Shown: in pieces, positions 23,026 through 31,971 of the stretch
Layout of the letters: each line of letters begins with the position of its first letter
How positions within the stretch are numbered: position 1 is the first letter of the stretch
From: Lysobacterales bacterium
GTDB lineage: Bacteria > Pseudomonadota > Gammaproteobacteria > Xanthomonadales > SZUA-36
NCBI GenBank assembly: GCA_026196445.1
Contig: JAPHTE010000436.1
Location: forward strand, 1 to 35,216
Direction of reading: 5' to 3'
DNA: 35,216 nt
Notes under the pieces: model-generated
The model's database searches: none
Seen by the model: only the letters and a program-made list of their open reading frames with translations
What the model was told of the DNA's origin: nothing
Program-made: the position numbers and the translations under genes

Positions 23026-23034
23026 TGGGAAAAA

Positions 23035-23985
23035 TTACAGACAATAATCGTCCATGATCAATGCTTCTTCACCCACCTGCTCTGTCAATCTTGCTACTGT
23101 TTCACAGGATAGACTCTCTACCCCCTTCAGGCTGAGTAACTCCAGTTCACTGTATGCCAACAGGGGCGCAACGCTTTCTATCCGGTTGTAATCTAGCGTT
23201 AACCGCCAGACATTCTGCAGGGCGCCCAGCGGTTCGACACTGGTCACGTCATTGCTGGACAGGTCAATTTCACGAAGCTCCGTCAAACCTGAAAGCGGCG
23301 TTAAATCCTCCACGCGGTTGTGACTGAAATAAAGATGTTCCAGTTGCTTCAGGCTGGCCAGGGCAGACAGGTCCTTAATTTGGTTATTGCACAGGTCGAG
23401 CGCCCGGAGCGCCTGCAGTGAACCGAGGGTGCTGATATCGGAAATTTCGTTTTGACTCAGGTTGAGCACTTGTAGTGCAAGGTTTTGCCGCAGTGCGTTG
23501 ATGTCATCTATCCTGTTTGATGCCAGGTTCAAAACTTCCAGGCGCTGGAACACGCTGATCGCGCTGATGTCGCGAATCATATTACCATCGAGGCTCAGGT
23601 GCGTGATGCTGTAGTGGGAAATACCATCGGGTATTTGCTCAACCATATTATCGTCAAAATTCAAACGATCGAGTTCCTTGAGTGCAGTCAAGGGGGTCAG
23701 GTCGGAGACTGCGTTGTGCGCAAGGTCCAGCTCACGGATATTGTGCAGGTTCTCAATGCCGGCGATGTTGGATATTTTCCGGCCTGTCGGATTGACACAG
23801 TGCAGTTTCACAACCTGGCCGGCGTTGACCCATCCATTTTCTTCGGCCTCGCCTACCACGCAATCCTTGAATGCGGCATCCTCGAATACCAGGTCTTCCA
23901 CGGACGTGTAACCGATATCCGGTGAACAGCCCATCGCCAACAGGCATGAGATAAGCAAGCTGATTGCAAGGCAGGTCGTCTTCAT
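23035..23985 (-). CDS. Leucine-rich-repeat lipoprotein (internalin/SDS22-like)
   Basis: 316-residue predicted lipoprotein. The start at 23985 (MKTTCLAISLLISCLLAMGC) gives a clean signal peptide and lipobox LAMGC, and AAGGA lies upstream; the in-frame start at 24021 has no binding site. After a cysteine-containing cap (FKDCVVGEAEENGWVNAGQVVKLHC) come about nine tandem LRRs of 20-23 residues with the L-x-x-L-x-L-x-x-N-x-I-x-D-I/L pattern, for example LNLSQNEISDISTLGSL and LDLCNNQIKDLSALASL. A C-terminal cap follows (LSCETVARLTEQVGEEAL). Such proteins bind other proteins or carbohydrates at the cell surface or periplasm. It is downstream of trkH but has no obvious functional link to it. The ligand is unknown. 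Confidence 0.85.
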   Translation of the reverse strand: MKTTCLAISLLISCLLAMGCSPDIGYTSVEDLVFEDAAFKDCVVGEAEENGWVNAGQVVKLHCVNPTGRKISNIAGIENLHNIRELDLAHNAVSDLTPLTALKELDRLNFDDNMVEQIPDGISHYSITHLSLDGNMIRDISAISVFQRLEVLNLASNRIDDINALRQNLALQVLNLSQNEISDISTLGSLQALRALDLCNNQIKDLSALASLKQLEHLYFSHNRVEDLTPLSGLTELREIDLSSNDVTSVEPLGALQNVWRLTLDYNRIESVAPLLAYSELELLSLKGVESLSCETVARLTEQVGEEALIMDDYCL

Positions 23986-24070
23986 ACCGGCTGTTTTCCT
24001 TGTTATTTCCATAATTTTCAACTGAGCAGTTTAAACTCGTGTATTTCCGGGATTTTGTCCCTGCTTGAAA

Positions 24071-25522
24071 TCAGAAGTTCCAGAACTCCGGCATCAACAG
24101 GATCAACACGGTGTAAATTTCGAGACGGCCGAGCAGCATCGCAAACGACAGGATGAGCTTGGCCGGGTCGTTCAGGGTAGCGTAGTTCACACCGGCTTCC
24201 CCGAGGGCCGGACCCATGTTGGCAATGCAGGCGACCACGGCGGAATACGAAGTGACCATGTCCAGCCCGGTCGCGGTCAGCATCATGGTCATGACCGCAA
24301 AACTGGCGATAAACAGCAGGAAGAACCCCCAAATTGCAGCCATCAATTGCGGCGTAACGGTTTGCTTGCCGTACTTGATGGGTAAAGCTGCATTCGGGTG
24401 GATCAACATACGTAGCTCCCTCAGGGCCTGCCGGTGCAACAGGATGATGCGGATGACTTTCATGCCACCTGCAGTACTGCCGGCGCAACCACCGATGAAG
24501 GCAACGAAGATCAGCAGCAAGGGCACAAAGCTCGGCCAGGTATAAAAGGGATCGGTAGTAAAACCAGTGGTCGACATGACGGATACGACATGGAAGGCGC
24601 CATGGCGCAACGAAGCGGCCAGGCTGTCAAAGGTATTAGTCAGGTAAAGCGCAAAGGTGGCCATTACGATGAAAGCGAATAACAACAAGGCATAGACTTT
24701 GAGTTCGTTATCCCTGAAATAGTACTGGAGGCTGGCTTTTTTCCAGGCCAGGAAGTGCAAGCTGAAGTTGATGCCCGCCATGAACATGAAAAACAGCGCG
24801 ATGGCCTCCAGCTCGGGGTTATTCCAGTAAGCGAAGCTTTCGTTGTGGGTTGAAAACCCGCCGGTAGCAACCGTGCTGAAACCATGCCCGACGGCATCAA
24901 ACAGGTCCATGCCACCCGCTTCATAAGCTGCGATGCACAGGCCGGTGATGCCGAGATAAATCAACCACAAGGCTTTTGCTGTCTCGGTGATGCGGGGCGT
25001 GAGCTTTGAGTCCTTCACCGGGCCGGGTATTTCCGCCCGGTACAATTGCATGCCGCCGATACGCAGCATCGGTAAAATGGCCACGGCCAGCACGATGATG
25101 CCCATGCCGCCCAGCCACTGCGTTTCCATGCGGTAAAAAAGGATTGCACGCGGCAATGCGTCGACATTACTGATGATGGTTGCACCCGTGGTTGTGAAGC
25201 CGGATGCGGATTCAAAAACGGCATCCAGGAACGAAATATCCGGCGAACTCAGCAATACGAATGGCAAAGCCCCTACCAGGATCACCGCCAGCCAGCTACA
25301 GGTGACGACCAGGAATCCGTCGCGCAGCCGCAACTCGCGCTTTTCATGCCTGACGGGCAGGTAAACCAGCAAGCCCAACAGCAGGAATATTCCCGCACTG
25401 TCCAGGAAAAGCTTGTAAGTGCCGTCATGGTAGTAAAGCGACACCAGCACAGGAGGCACCATCATCAGGCTTGAAGCGATGAGAAGAAAACCGATGACTT
25501 TTTGTATACCTGCGAATCTCAT
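24071..25522 (-). CDS. trkH: Trk system potassium uptake protein TrkH
   Basis: K+ translocating subunit, 483 residues, with multiple membrane helices arranged as four pore-loop repeats. Filter glycines are visible in SASGFTTTGAT, STVATGGFSTH, MSTTGFTTDPF and ANMGPALGE. The conserved RMETQWLGGMGIIVLAVAILP segment and GGCAGSTAGGMKVIR near the intramembrane loop are typical. The ATG at 25522 has AGGA five bases upstream, so it is preferred over the GTG at 25546. TrkA, the NAD-binding gating partner, is not in the window. A possible promoter with a TATAAT box lies about 150 bases upstream, in the gap after prmC. Confidence 0.95.
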   Translation of the reverse strand: MRFAGIQKVIGFLLIASSLMMVPPVLVSLYYHDGTYKLFLDSAGIFLLLGLLVYLPVRHEKRELRLRDGFLVVTCSWLAVILVGALPFVLLSSPDISFLDAVFESASGFTTTGATIISNVDALPRAILFYRMETQWLGGMGIIVLAVAILPMLRIGGMQLYRAEIPGPVKDSKLTPRITETAKALWLIYLGITGLCIAAYEAGGMDLFDAVGHGFSTVATGGFSTHNESFAYWNNPELEAIALFFMFMAGINFSLHFLAWKKASLQYYFRDNELKVYALLLFAFIVMATFALYLTNTFDSLAASLRHGAFHVVSVMSTTGFTTDPFYTWPSFVPLLLIFVAFIGGCAGSTAGGMKVIRIILLHRQALRELRMLIHPNAALPIKYGKQTVTPQLMAAIWGFFLLFIASFAVMTMMLTATGLDMVTSYSAVVACIANMGPALGEAGVNYATLNDPAKLILSFAMLLGRLEIYTVLILLMPEFWNF

Positions 25523-25705
25523 TCCAGTCCTGTACAAATACCGCACCCGCCTGGATTTAGTGCCCTGAAGCGATCCATGATTGCAGTTGAGCTAAATCGC
25601 GCCGATGCGTTGCGCTTAAAGTTTGTTAATTTTATTCCTCTGGTATTGCATTTGATACCGTGCTTTTTCCATTATATGACTTGAATCAATTGCGTGCGGA
25701 GCGAT
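25523..25705 (-). promoter_or_regulatory. trkH upstream region with a TATAAT box
   Basis: Between prmC and trkH the minus strand contains a consensus TATAAT (plus-strand ATTATA at 25672-25677) without a good -35 element. The prmC stop codon sits in a perfect 15-base palindrome (AGCGATT-T-AATCGCT, about 25702-25716). trkH may therefore have its own promoter as well as read-through. Confidence 0.35.
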
Positions 25706-26545
25706 TTAATCGCTTTTTCCCACCGTGACCCGGTCATGGCCCTGCAAGTCCTGAAAGGTGCCGATATTCGTAAAACCGTCTTCTTTCAATATCCGGCGGC
25801 TCGCCGGGCCCTGTTTCCAGCCGTGTTCGAACATCAGCCACCCACCCGGGACAAGCCATGGTCGCGTGCTGTGGATGATTTCCCTGATGGCGGCCAGGCC
25901 GTCGGCGCCGGGTGTCAGGGCCACCAATGGTTCGAAACGCAGGTCGCCGCGTTCCAGGTGCGGGTCATCGTCATCAACGTAGGGCGGGTTGCTGACGATT
26001 AACTCAAAGCCGCCATCCAGCGGTTCTGCCCAGCAACCGCGGTGGAAGCGTAACTGGCTGAACCCGAGCCTTGCCGCGTTGCCACGTGCAACGTCGAGTG
26101 CGGTTTCGCTGATATCGGTGGCGTGAATTTCACAGCGCCGATGCTCCGATGCCAACGCCAATGCAATCGCGCCGCTGCCGGTGCCCAGATCGGCAATACG
26201 CCAACCGGCTCCCGGTGGGATTTTTGACAATGCCGCTTCGACCAGCAATTCCGTTTCTGGGCGCGGTATCAGGACCGCCGGGTTGACATCGAGCTGCAGC
26301 GACCAGAATTCACATGACCCGGTCAGATAGGCAATAGGATGGCCCTGGGCACGTTGGGCGACCAGCCGCTTGAATGCCACGGTTCGATTACGCGGCAGGT
26401 CCAGTTCCGGGTTGGCGTACAGGAATGAACGCCCGGTTTCCAGCACATGGGCCAACAAGACCTCTGCATCTATGCTGGCGGATGGATTGCCGGCCAGTTT
26501 TTGCCTGGCGCAAGACAAAAGGTATTGGATGTTGTTGGTGGTCAA
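25706..26545 (-). CDS. prmC: Release factor glutamine N5-methyltransferase
   Basis: SAM-dependent enzyme that methylates the GGQ glutamine of RF1 and RF2; 279 residues from the chosen start. The N-terminal helical domain (1-85) is followed by VLIPRPETELLVEAAL (RPETE at 95-99), the SAM motif IADLGTGSGAIALALA (about 117-132), and the catalytic NPPYVDDDD (NPPY 186-189). LTPGADGLAAIREI and GGWLMFEHGWKQG follow. There is no suitable ATG. The TTG at 26545 overlaps the stop of the upstream RND gene (TTGA) and gives a family-like N-terminus, so it is chosen. Upstream extension to 26632 lies inside the RND gene. Location behind an efflux pump rather than prfA is unusual but harmless. Confidence 0.92.
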   Translation of the reverse strand: MTTNNIQYLLSCARQKLAGNPSASIDAEVLLAHVLETGRSFLYANPELDLPRNRTVAFKRLVAQRAQGHPIAYLTGSCEFWSLQLDVNPAVLIPRPETELLVEAALSKIPPGAGWRIADLGTGSGAIALALASEHRRCEIHATDISETALDVARGNAARLGFSQLRFHRGCWAEPLDGGFELIVSNPPYVDDDDPHLERGDLRFEPLVALTPGADGLAAIREIIHSTRPWLVPGGWLMFEHGWKQGPASRRILKEDGFTNIGTFQDLQGHDRVTVGKSD

Positions 26546-29500
26546 TGGCTCTTTGAACGCTGCGTCGCGCCCGTATCGGTCGCTGGCTTGAACCGTTGCG
26601 GTGTGGCGTGCTGCCAGGCCTCCTTCCACCATTGCTTGAAATCGTCCAGGATCAGGTACAGCGCCGGGATCAGGAACAGGGTAATGATCGTCGCAAACAG
26701 GATGCCGAAGGCCAGTGAAGCAGCCATCGGCACAACCAATTGCGCCTGCAGGCTGGTCTCAAATACGGCGATCGGCACCAGTCCCAGGAACGTAGTCAGG
26801 GAGGTCAGCAGGATGGCCCGGAAACGTGACCTGGCGGCGTCCTTGACCGAGTCTTCGAGCGCTACACCCGCATCGCGTCCGCGATTGATGAAATCTACCA
26901 GGATCAAGCTGTCGTTTACGACCACGCCCGCCAGCGCGATGATGCCGAAATAGCTGGTCATGCTGACCGGGATACCCAGGATCAAATGACCGGCTAGCGC
27001 GCCAATGGTGCCGAACGGTATCACCGACATGATGATCAACGGTTGCGCATAGGACCGCAGTGGTATGGCCATCAGCGCATAGATTAAAAACAGCGCAAAC
27101 AGCCCGCCACGCACCAGGTCTTTCTGGATATCGATCTGCTGCTGGCTGGAACCGCTGAGCTTGGAGCGAACACCCGGGAATTGTGCCAGCACCTCGGGCA
27201 ATTCACGGTTCATGATATCGTTCTGGATCTTGGTCGGTTCGTATTTTTCCTTGTCCACTTCGGCCGAGATGCGCACCGCGCGCTCACGGTCATAACGTTG
27301 GATGAACGCCGGGCTCTTGGTCAGTTCGACTTCAGCAACAGAATGGAAAGGCACCCGCCCGCCATCTGGCGTACGGATTTTCATATTGTCCAGGTAACCC
27401 ACCGAATCGCGTTCCTCGCGCGGGTAGCGCACCATAACCTTGACCTCGTCCTGTCCGCGCTGGATACGCTGGACCTCGGCGCCATAAAACCCCGCGCGAA
27501 CCTGGCTGGCAAGGTCCGCCAGCGTGATGCCCAGGGCTTCAGCTTGCGGCTTCAGGTTCAGCTTGATCTCGGGCCGGCCGTTTTCATAGGAGTTGCGTAT
27601 ATCGAACAGTCCCTCGTAGGTGTTCATGCGATGCACAAGCTCCTGCGATGCACGCCCGACCTGGTCGATATTTGCACCGATCAGCTGCAAGGAGATCGCT
27701 GCACCCGCACCGTGGTTTACCGCAGAGGAGAACGCCAGCTGTTTGACTCCAGGCAATTCACCGACCGCTTCACGCCAACGTCGCAACACCTCGGTGCCCG
27801 AAATAACCGCGTCGTCGTCCTTCACCAGTTCAGTGATGACCTGCCCCCTGATTTCACCCTGTGAGAAAGACAATACGCTGGAAACCACCGCACCGGACTC
27901 GATACCCTGTTCCGCGCTGACCTCGGCGTCGACCGCCCACAGGCCGTCCTGTATCTGTTGCAGGGCTTCGTGCGTGCGCGCAGCCGGCGTGCCTTCGTTC
28001 ATTAACAACTCGACTTCGAGGAAGTCGGCGGTGATATCCGGGAAGAATACCGAGCGCAGTATGCCGCCGGCGATCAGTCCGATGGACAGGATCAGCATCG
28101 ATATGAATACCGAGAACGTCAGGTAGCGGCGTTTCAGGCACCTGGCCAGGAACGGTGAGTAATACTTGTCGACGAAGGTATGCAGGCCCTCGCTGAAAAA
28201 TCGCTGGAATAGAACAAATTTATTTTGCGTATTTTTCTCGTAGTGCTTGACCTTCATATGCGACAGATGGGCCGGAAGTATCAGCTTGGACTCGATGATG
28301 GAAAAGACCAGGCACAGCGTGACGACCCAGCCGATAGAAGCAAAGAACTTCCCCATCACGCCGGATATCATCAGCACCGGGATGAAGGCCGCGATCGTGG
28401 TCAGAACACCAAAAGTCGCAGGCATGGCCACGCGGAATACCCCCTCGAGGATATTGTCCACCGAGTGACCCTTGGCGCGCATGTTGGTGTACGCGCTCTC
28501 ACCGATGACGATGGCGTCATCGACCACGATACCCAGCACCAGTATGAAGCCGAACAGGCTGATCAGGTTGACCGTGATATCCAGCGTGGGCATCATGAAA
28601 AACGTGCCGAGGAACGCCACGGGCAGACCCACCATGACCCAGAACGCCAGTTTCAGGCGCAGGAACAGCGCCAGCGACAGGAACACCAGCACGGCGCCGA
28701 TGACCAGGTTCTTGATCATCATGTCGAGGCGGCCCTGCAGGTAATAGGTCACGTCCGCCCAGGATTGCACGTTCACGCCCGATGGCATGGAAGCGCGTTT
28801 TGATTCGACAAAGTCGCGTACGGTTTGCGAGATTTCCAGTTCGCTCTGGGTCCCGACCGACAGCACCTGGATGGTGAATGCCGGTTTGCCGTTGAACTCG
28901 GAAAACCGCCCGGTCTCGGCAAAGTCGTCCCGGATGGTTGCGATATCTTTCAGCAGGATACGTGATCCATCGGGGTTGGTGCGGACCAGGATGTCTTCAA
29001 AATCCAGCCCGGTGTAGGCCTGGCCCTTGGTGCGCACCTGGATATCACCCGAGTCAGAGCGAATCGTGCCGGCCGGCAAATCCAGTGACCCCCGGCGTAT
29101 CGCGGCGGCCACTTCAGCGAGTGTCATGCCGTATTGTTCGAGGGTGAATTCGCTGATTTCGATACTGATCTCGTAGGGTCGCGAGCCCAGTAATTCCGCA
29201 CGTGATACACCCGGCAAGGTGACAATCTCGTTCCGGATCTGCTTGGAATATTCCTTGAGGGTGCGTTCATCGACGTCACCGTAGACGGAAATCATCTGCA
29301 CCTGTTGCTGAAAGCGGGTGCGTGAAACAATCGGTTTTTCGGTGTTTTCCGGGAACGTCGAGATGGAGTCGACCCGGCTCTTGATCTCGTTCATTACCTC
29401 CAGCACGTCGTAACCGGTGGCAACCTCGATCTGCACCGTGCCACTGTTGCGGCGGCCCGTGGAAATGATCTCGTGGATGCCCTCGATATCCTGGATGGAC

Positions 29501-29730
29501 TCCTCGACCTTTATCAGCACACCTTCTTCCACGTCTTCGGGGCTGGCGCCCAGAAACGGCACTGTGACCGTGACAAAATTGGTTTCGATCTGTGGTTGAG
29601 CTTCTTTCTTGATGGTAAAGGCAGAATACGTTCCGCCCACCAGCAAGATAGCCATCAGCAGGTTCGCGGCAACCGCGTTCCTGGCAAACCACTCGATAAC
29701 GGCGTAATACCAGCCGCGCTGTGCTGTCAT
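26542..29730 (-). CDS. RND-type efflux pump inner-membrane subunit
   Basis: 1062-residue proton-driven transporter of the AcrB/MexB superfamily. TM1 starts at about residue 17 (AVAANLLMAILLVGGTYSAF). A first porter domain follows (VTVPFLGASPEDVEEGVLIKVE). The TM2-6 block has the proton-relay pair Asp-Asp in GIVVDDAIVIGESAYTNMR, then the second porter domain, and the TM8-12 block with ALAGVVVNDSLILVDFINRGRD and SLTTFLGLVPIAVFE. The ATG overlaps the membrane fusion gene by four bases, and the stop overlaps the prmC start. No TolC-like channel is encoded nearby, so it probably uses one encoded elsewhere. The substrate cannot be told from sequence. Confidence 0.95.
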   Translation of the reverse strand: MTAQRGWYYAVIEWFARNAVAANLLMAILLVGGTYSAFTIKKEAQPQIETNFVTVTVPFLGASPEDVEEGVLIKVEESIQDIEGIHEIISTGRRNSGTVQIEVATGYDVLEVMNEIKSRVDSISTFPENTEKPIVSRTRFQQQVQMISVYGDVDERTLKEYSKQIRNEIVTLPGVSRAELLGSRPYEISIEISEFTLEQYGMTLAEVAAAIRRGSLDLPAGTIRSDSGDIQVRTKGQAYTGLDFEDILVRTNPDGSRILLKDIATIRDDFAETGRFSEFNGKPAFTIQVLSVGTQSELEISQTVRDFVESKRASMPSGVNVQSWADVTYYLQGRLDMMIKNLVIGAVLVFLSLALFLRLKLAFWVMVGLPVAFLGTFFMMPTLDITVNLISLFGFILVLGIVVDDAIVIGESAYTNMRAKGHSVDNILEGVFRVAMPATFGVLTTIAAFIPVLMISGVMGKFFASIGWVVTLCLVFSIIESKLILPAHLSHMKVKHYEKNTQNKFVLFQRFFSEGLHTFVDKYYSPFLARCLKRRYLTFSVFISMLILSIGLIAGGILRSVFFPDITADFLEVELLMNEGTPAARTHEALQQIQDGLWAVDAEVSAEQGIESGAVVSSVLSFSQGEIRGQVITELVKDDDAVISGTEVLRRWREAVGELPGVKQLAFSSAVNHGAGAAISLQLIGANIDQVGRASQELVHRMNTYEGLFDIRNSYENGRPEIKLNLKPQAEALGITLADLASQVRAGFYGAEVQRIQRGQDEVKVMVRYPREERDSVGYLDNMKIRTPDGGRVPFHSVAEVELTKSPAFIQRYDRERAVRISAEVDKEKYEPTKIQNDIMNRELPEVLAQFPGVRSKLSGSSQQQIDIQKDLVRGGLFALFLIYALMAIPLRSYAQPLIIMSVIPFGTIGALAGHLILGIPVSMTSYFGIIALAGVVVNDSLILVDFINRGRDAGVALEDSVKDAARSRFRAILLTSLTTFLGLVPIAVFETSLQAQLVVPMAASLAFGILFATIITLFLIPALYLILDDFKQWWKEAWQHATPQRFKPATDTGATQRSKSH

Positions 29731-30941
29731 GGCACTCGCTCCTGGTCTGGGCCGACCTGTGGGTTACCCTGCGATTCCCTGATTGTGAGCTTGGTACCCG
29801 GAACCGGGGCGTCAAGCGTGGTGGTCACAACACGGGTGCCGCCTGTGATGCCATGGCTCAGGTAAACCTTCTTGGGCTCTGCGCGTAGTACTTCGACCGC
29901 CAGGATTTCCAGTTCGTTGTTGGCATTCGCCACCGGGATCGTATTATCGGGCCGCAACACGTAGCGCGGCAGGACCACCACGTTTTCCGCTGGCAGACCC
30001 TGGATCTCCGCGTTGACGAAGGTGCCGATTTTCAACTCAGTCTGGTGGCTTTGGCCGAGAACGCCGTATGGGTCTACGACCTGCGCGACGGCGTAAATGA
30101 CCCTGCTGACCTCATCGACCACGCCTTCGGTACGGATGATCCGTGCTTGCCATTTATGGGTTTTACCGGCGTACTCGGCGCTCAACGTTACAGGCGGAAA
30201 AGGTTTGCCTTTACTCTGCGCCTCGGTCTCGGATGGCAAGTCGAGATAGTTCAGGTCCTTGTGCGTCAGCGGCAAACGGACTTCAGCAGTGTCGATAGCA
30301 AAGGTGACACCGAGCCGCGTGCCCGGTGCTACGTACTGGCCGATATCCACGCCCTTCTGCCGGACCAGGCCGTCATAAGGCACCGTGATCCGGGTACGCT
30401 CCAGGTCGCGGCGTGCTTTTTGTACATCCGCTTCTGCGGCGCTGACATTGGCCTTGGCATCTGCCAGTTGTGGTTTGCGCAATACGAGGTCCGATGGTTC
30501 ACCTGTTTTACCCATGTTCTGCCAGTCCTTCAGCGCCTGTTGTGAACGGGCGGTCTCATCCGCCAGCCTGGCTTTCATGGACGCCAGGTTGGCTTCCGCC
30601 CGCTTCAGACCGGTCTCGTAATCGCTAGGATCAATCTGCAGCAATACTTCGCCTTCGTGAAAAAAGCCGCCCGCAACGAAACCGGGGTTGACTGAAACGA
30701 TCTTGCCCGCCACTTCGGATACCAGCGTTGTTTCGGTTCTCGGTCTGACCGTGCCCTGCGAGTTAACCGTGAAGTTCAGCGAAGTAACCTCGGCTTTGAT
30801 GGTCTCCACCAGTACTGCTTTTTGGGTGTCGTCTTTGCGTTCGGCCCTTTGCGTACCCTGGAAGGCTATCAACCCAACCACCAACAGAATCGAGGTGATG
30901 ACCAGGATCAGTGGCAGCATTAACTTGAAAAATTTTTTCAT
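29727..30941 (-). CDS. Periplasmic adaptor (HlyD/AcrA-family membrane fusion protein)
   Basis: 404-residue adaptor that links the RND pump to an outer-membrane channel. A single N-terminal membrane segment (about 6-28, MLPLILVITSILLVVGLIAF) is followed by the first lipoyl half (TETTLVSEVAGKIVSVNPGFVAGGFFHEGEVLLQID) and a coiled-coil hairpin (about 95-160, ETGLKRAEANLASMKARLADE and ANVSAAEADVQKARRDLE). The second lipoyl half (TRITVPYDGLVRQKGVDIGQYV) and the beta-barrel and membrane-proximal domains come next. The ATG at 30941 (MKKFFKLMLP) is favoured, with GGGAG/GAGGGA upstream; a GTG at 30974 would add 11 residues. First gene of the adaptor-pump-prmC group. Confidence 0.93.
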   Translation of the reverse strand: MKKFFKLMLPLILVITSILLVVGLIAFQGTQRAERKDDTQKAVLVETIKAEVTSLNFTVNSQGTVRPRTETTLVSEVAGKIVSVNPGFVAGGFFHEGEVLLQIDPSDYETGLKRAEANLASMKARLADETARSQQALKDWQNMGKTGEPSDLVLRKPQLADAKANVSAAEADVQKARRDLERTRITVPYDGLVRQKGVDIGQYVAPGTRLGVTFAIDTAEVRLPLTHKDLNYLDLPSETEAQSKGKPFPPVTLSAEYAGKTHKWQARIIRTEGVVDEVSRVIYAVAQVVDPYGVLGQSHQTELKIGTFVNAEIQGLPAENVVVLPRYVLRPDNTIPVANANNELEILAVEVLRAEPKKVYLSHGITGGTRVVTTTLDAPVPGTKLTIRESQGNPQVGPDQERVP

Positions 30942-30989
30942 TCCCTCAAAACTCCCGTGGATTCCCTCGGACACAACACAGCAGACAAT

Positions 30990-31017
30990 GATAACGAATT
31001 ATCGACAACGGATTATC
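30990..31017. promoter_or_regulatory. Two adjacent 14-bp dyads upstream of the RND efflux operon (putative operator)
   Basis: GATAACGAATTATC (30990-31003) is directly followed by GACAACGGATTATC (31004-31017); the units agree at 12 of 14 positions. The first is itself a perfect GATAA-N4-TTATC inverted repeat; the second has one changed arm base. The pair ends 49 bases upstream of the adaptor ATG. Tandem dyads of this spacing fit cooperative binding of a TetR/AcrR- or MarR-like repressor. No such regulator gene is adjacent. Confidence 0.5.
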
Positions 31018-31203
31018 AACCTTGTAGCCATTTTAGTCACGGGGCATTAGTTGGGGTTACATAGAACCCGGATCTGAACCCGGCAGTGAGTTGGGTCATC
31101 TTGTCCTGGTGTTTCGCTATAAATTTTACGCTTGACGATACAATGGGTTTCTTTCACGCTTGTCCAAATATGCGCTTTGCAGCCAGTGGCACGGAATATC
31201 AAT

Positions 31204-31971
31204 ATGGGAATAGTGTTGAAAACAGCTCAGGAAATAGAAGCCATGCGGGTCGCGGGACACCTGGCAGCCGATGTATTGCGCATGATTGCCCCTCACGTGC
31301 AGGCCGGCGTCACCACCGGTGAGCTGGACGATATCTGTCACGAATTTATCACCATGAAGCAAAAGGCGATACCGGCTCCGCTGAATTACCGCGGCTTTCC
31401 CAAGTCGATCTGTACTTCCGTCAACCAGGTGGTCTGCCATGGCATACCGGGGGAGCGGAAACTCAAGAACGGTGACATCCTCAACATCGACATCACAGTC
31501 ATCAAGGATGGCTGGCACGGTGACACCAGCAAAATGTTCCTGATCGGCGAACCATCGTTGCGGGCACGCGAGCTGTGTGAGGCTGCCCACGAGGCGATGG
31601 TCAAGGGTATCGAGGCCGTGAAACCCGGCAATCGCCTCGGCGACATCGGGTACGCCATACAGAGCTTTGCAGAAAGCAGGGGCTACTCCGTGGTGCGCGA
31701 CTATTGTGGCCATGGTATTGGCAGGGTGTTCCACGAGGATCCACAGGTATTGCATTATGGCAGGGCGGGCGTGGGCGAGTTACTGGTGCCTGGAATGGTG
31801 TTCACGGTTGAGCCGATGATCAATGCCGGCCGCAAGGAAACGCGTCTGTTGGGCGATGGCTGGACCGTGCATACCAGGGACCGTAGCCTGTCGGCACAGT
31901 GGGAACACACGCTGGCCGTTACCGAAGAAGGCTGCGATGTATTGACCCGACTACCCGGTGATGATCTCTGA
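31204..31971 (+). CDS. map: Type I methionine aminopeptidase
   Basis: Removes the initiator Met from nascent proteins; 255 residues. All five metal ligands are in place: Asp96 (NIDITVI), Asp107 (GDTSKMF), His170 (GHGIG), Glu203 (FTVEPMI) and Glu234 (QWEHT). The substrate-site His79 lies in VCHGIPG. The ATG at 31204 matches the family start (MGIVLKTAQEIEAMRVAGHLAADVL), with GGAA upstream; the longer frame to 31132 is rejected. It is followed without a gap by glnD (TGAATG). In most gammaproteobacteria map is next to and divergent from rpsB. Here its orientation is as expected, but rpsB is about 30 kb away. Confidence 0.97.
   Translation: MGIVLKTAQEIEAMRVAGHLAADVLRMIAPHVQAGVTTGELDDICHEFITMKQKAIPAPLNYRGFPKSICTSVNQVVCHGIPGERKLKNGDILNIDITVIKDGWHGDTSKMFLIGEPSLRARELCEAAHEAMVKGIEAVKPGNRLGDIGYAIQSFAESRGYSVVRDYCGHGIGRVFHEDPQVLHYGRAGVGELLVPGMVFTVEPMINAGRKETRLLGDGWTVHTRDRSLSAQWEHTLAVTEEGCDVLTRLPGDDL

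Noticed and set aside
25702..25716. AGCGATT-T-AATCGCT followed by T5 as a plus-strand terminator
   Set aside because: No plus-strand gene lies upstream; on the minus strand it contains the prmC stop codon and has no U-tract after it.
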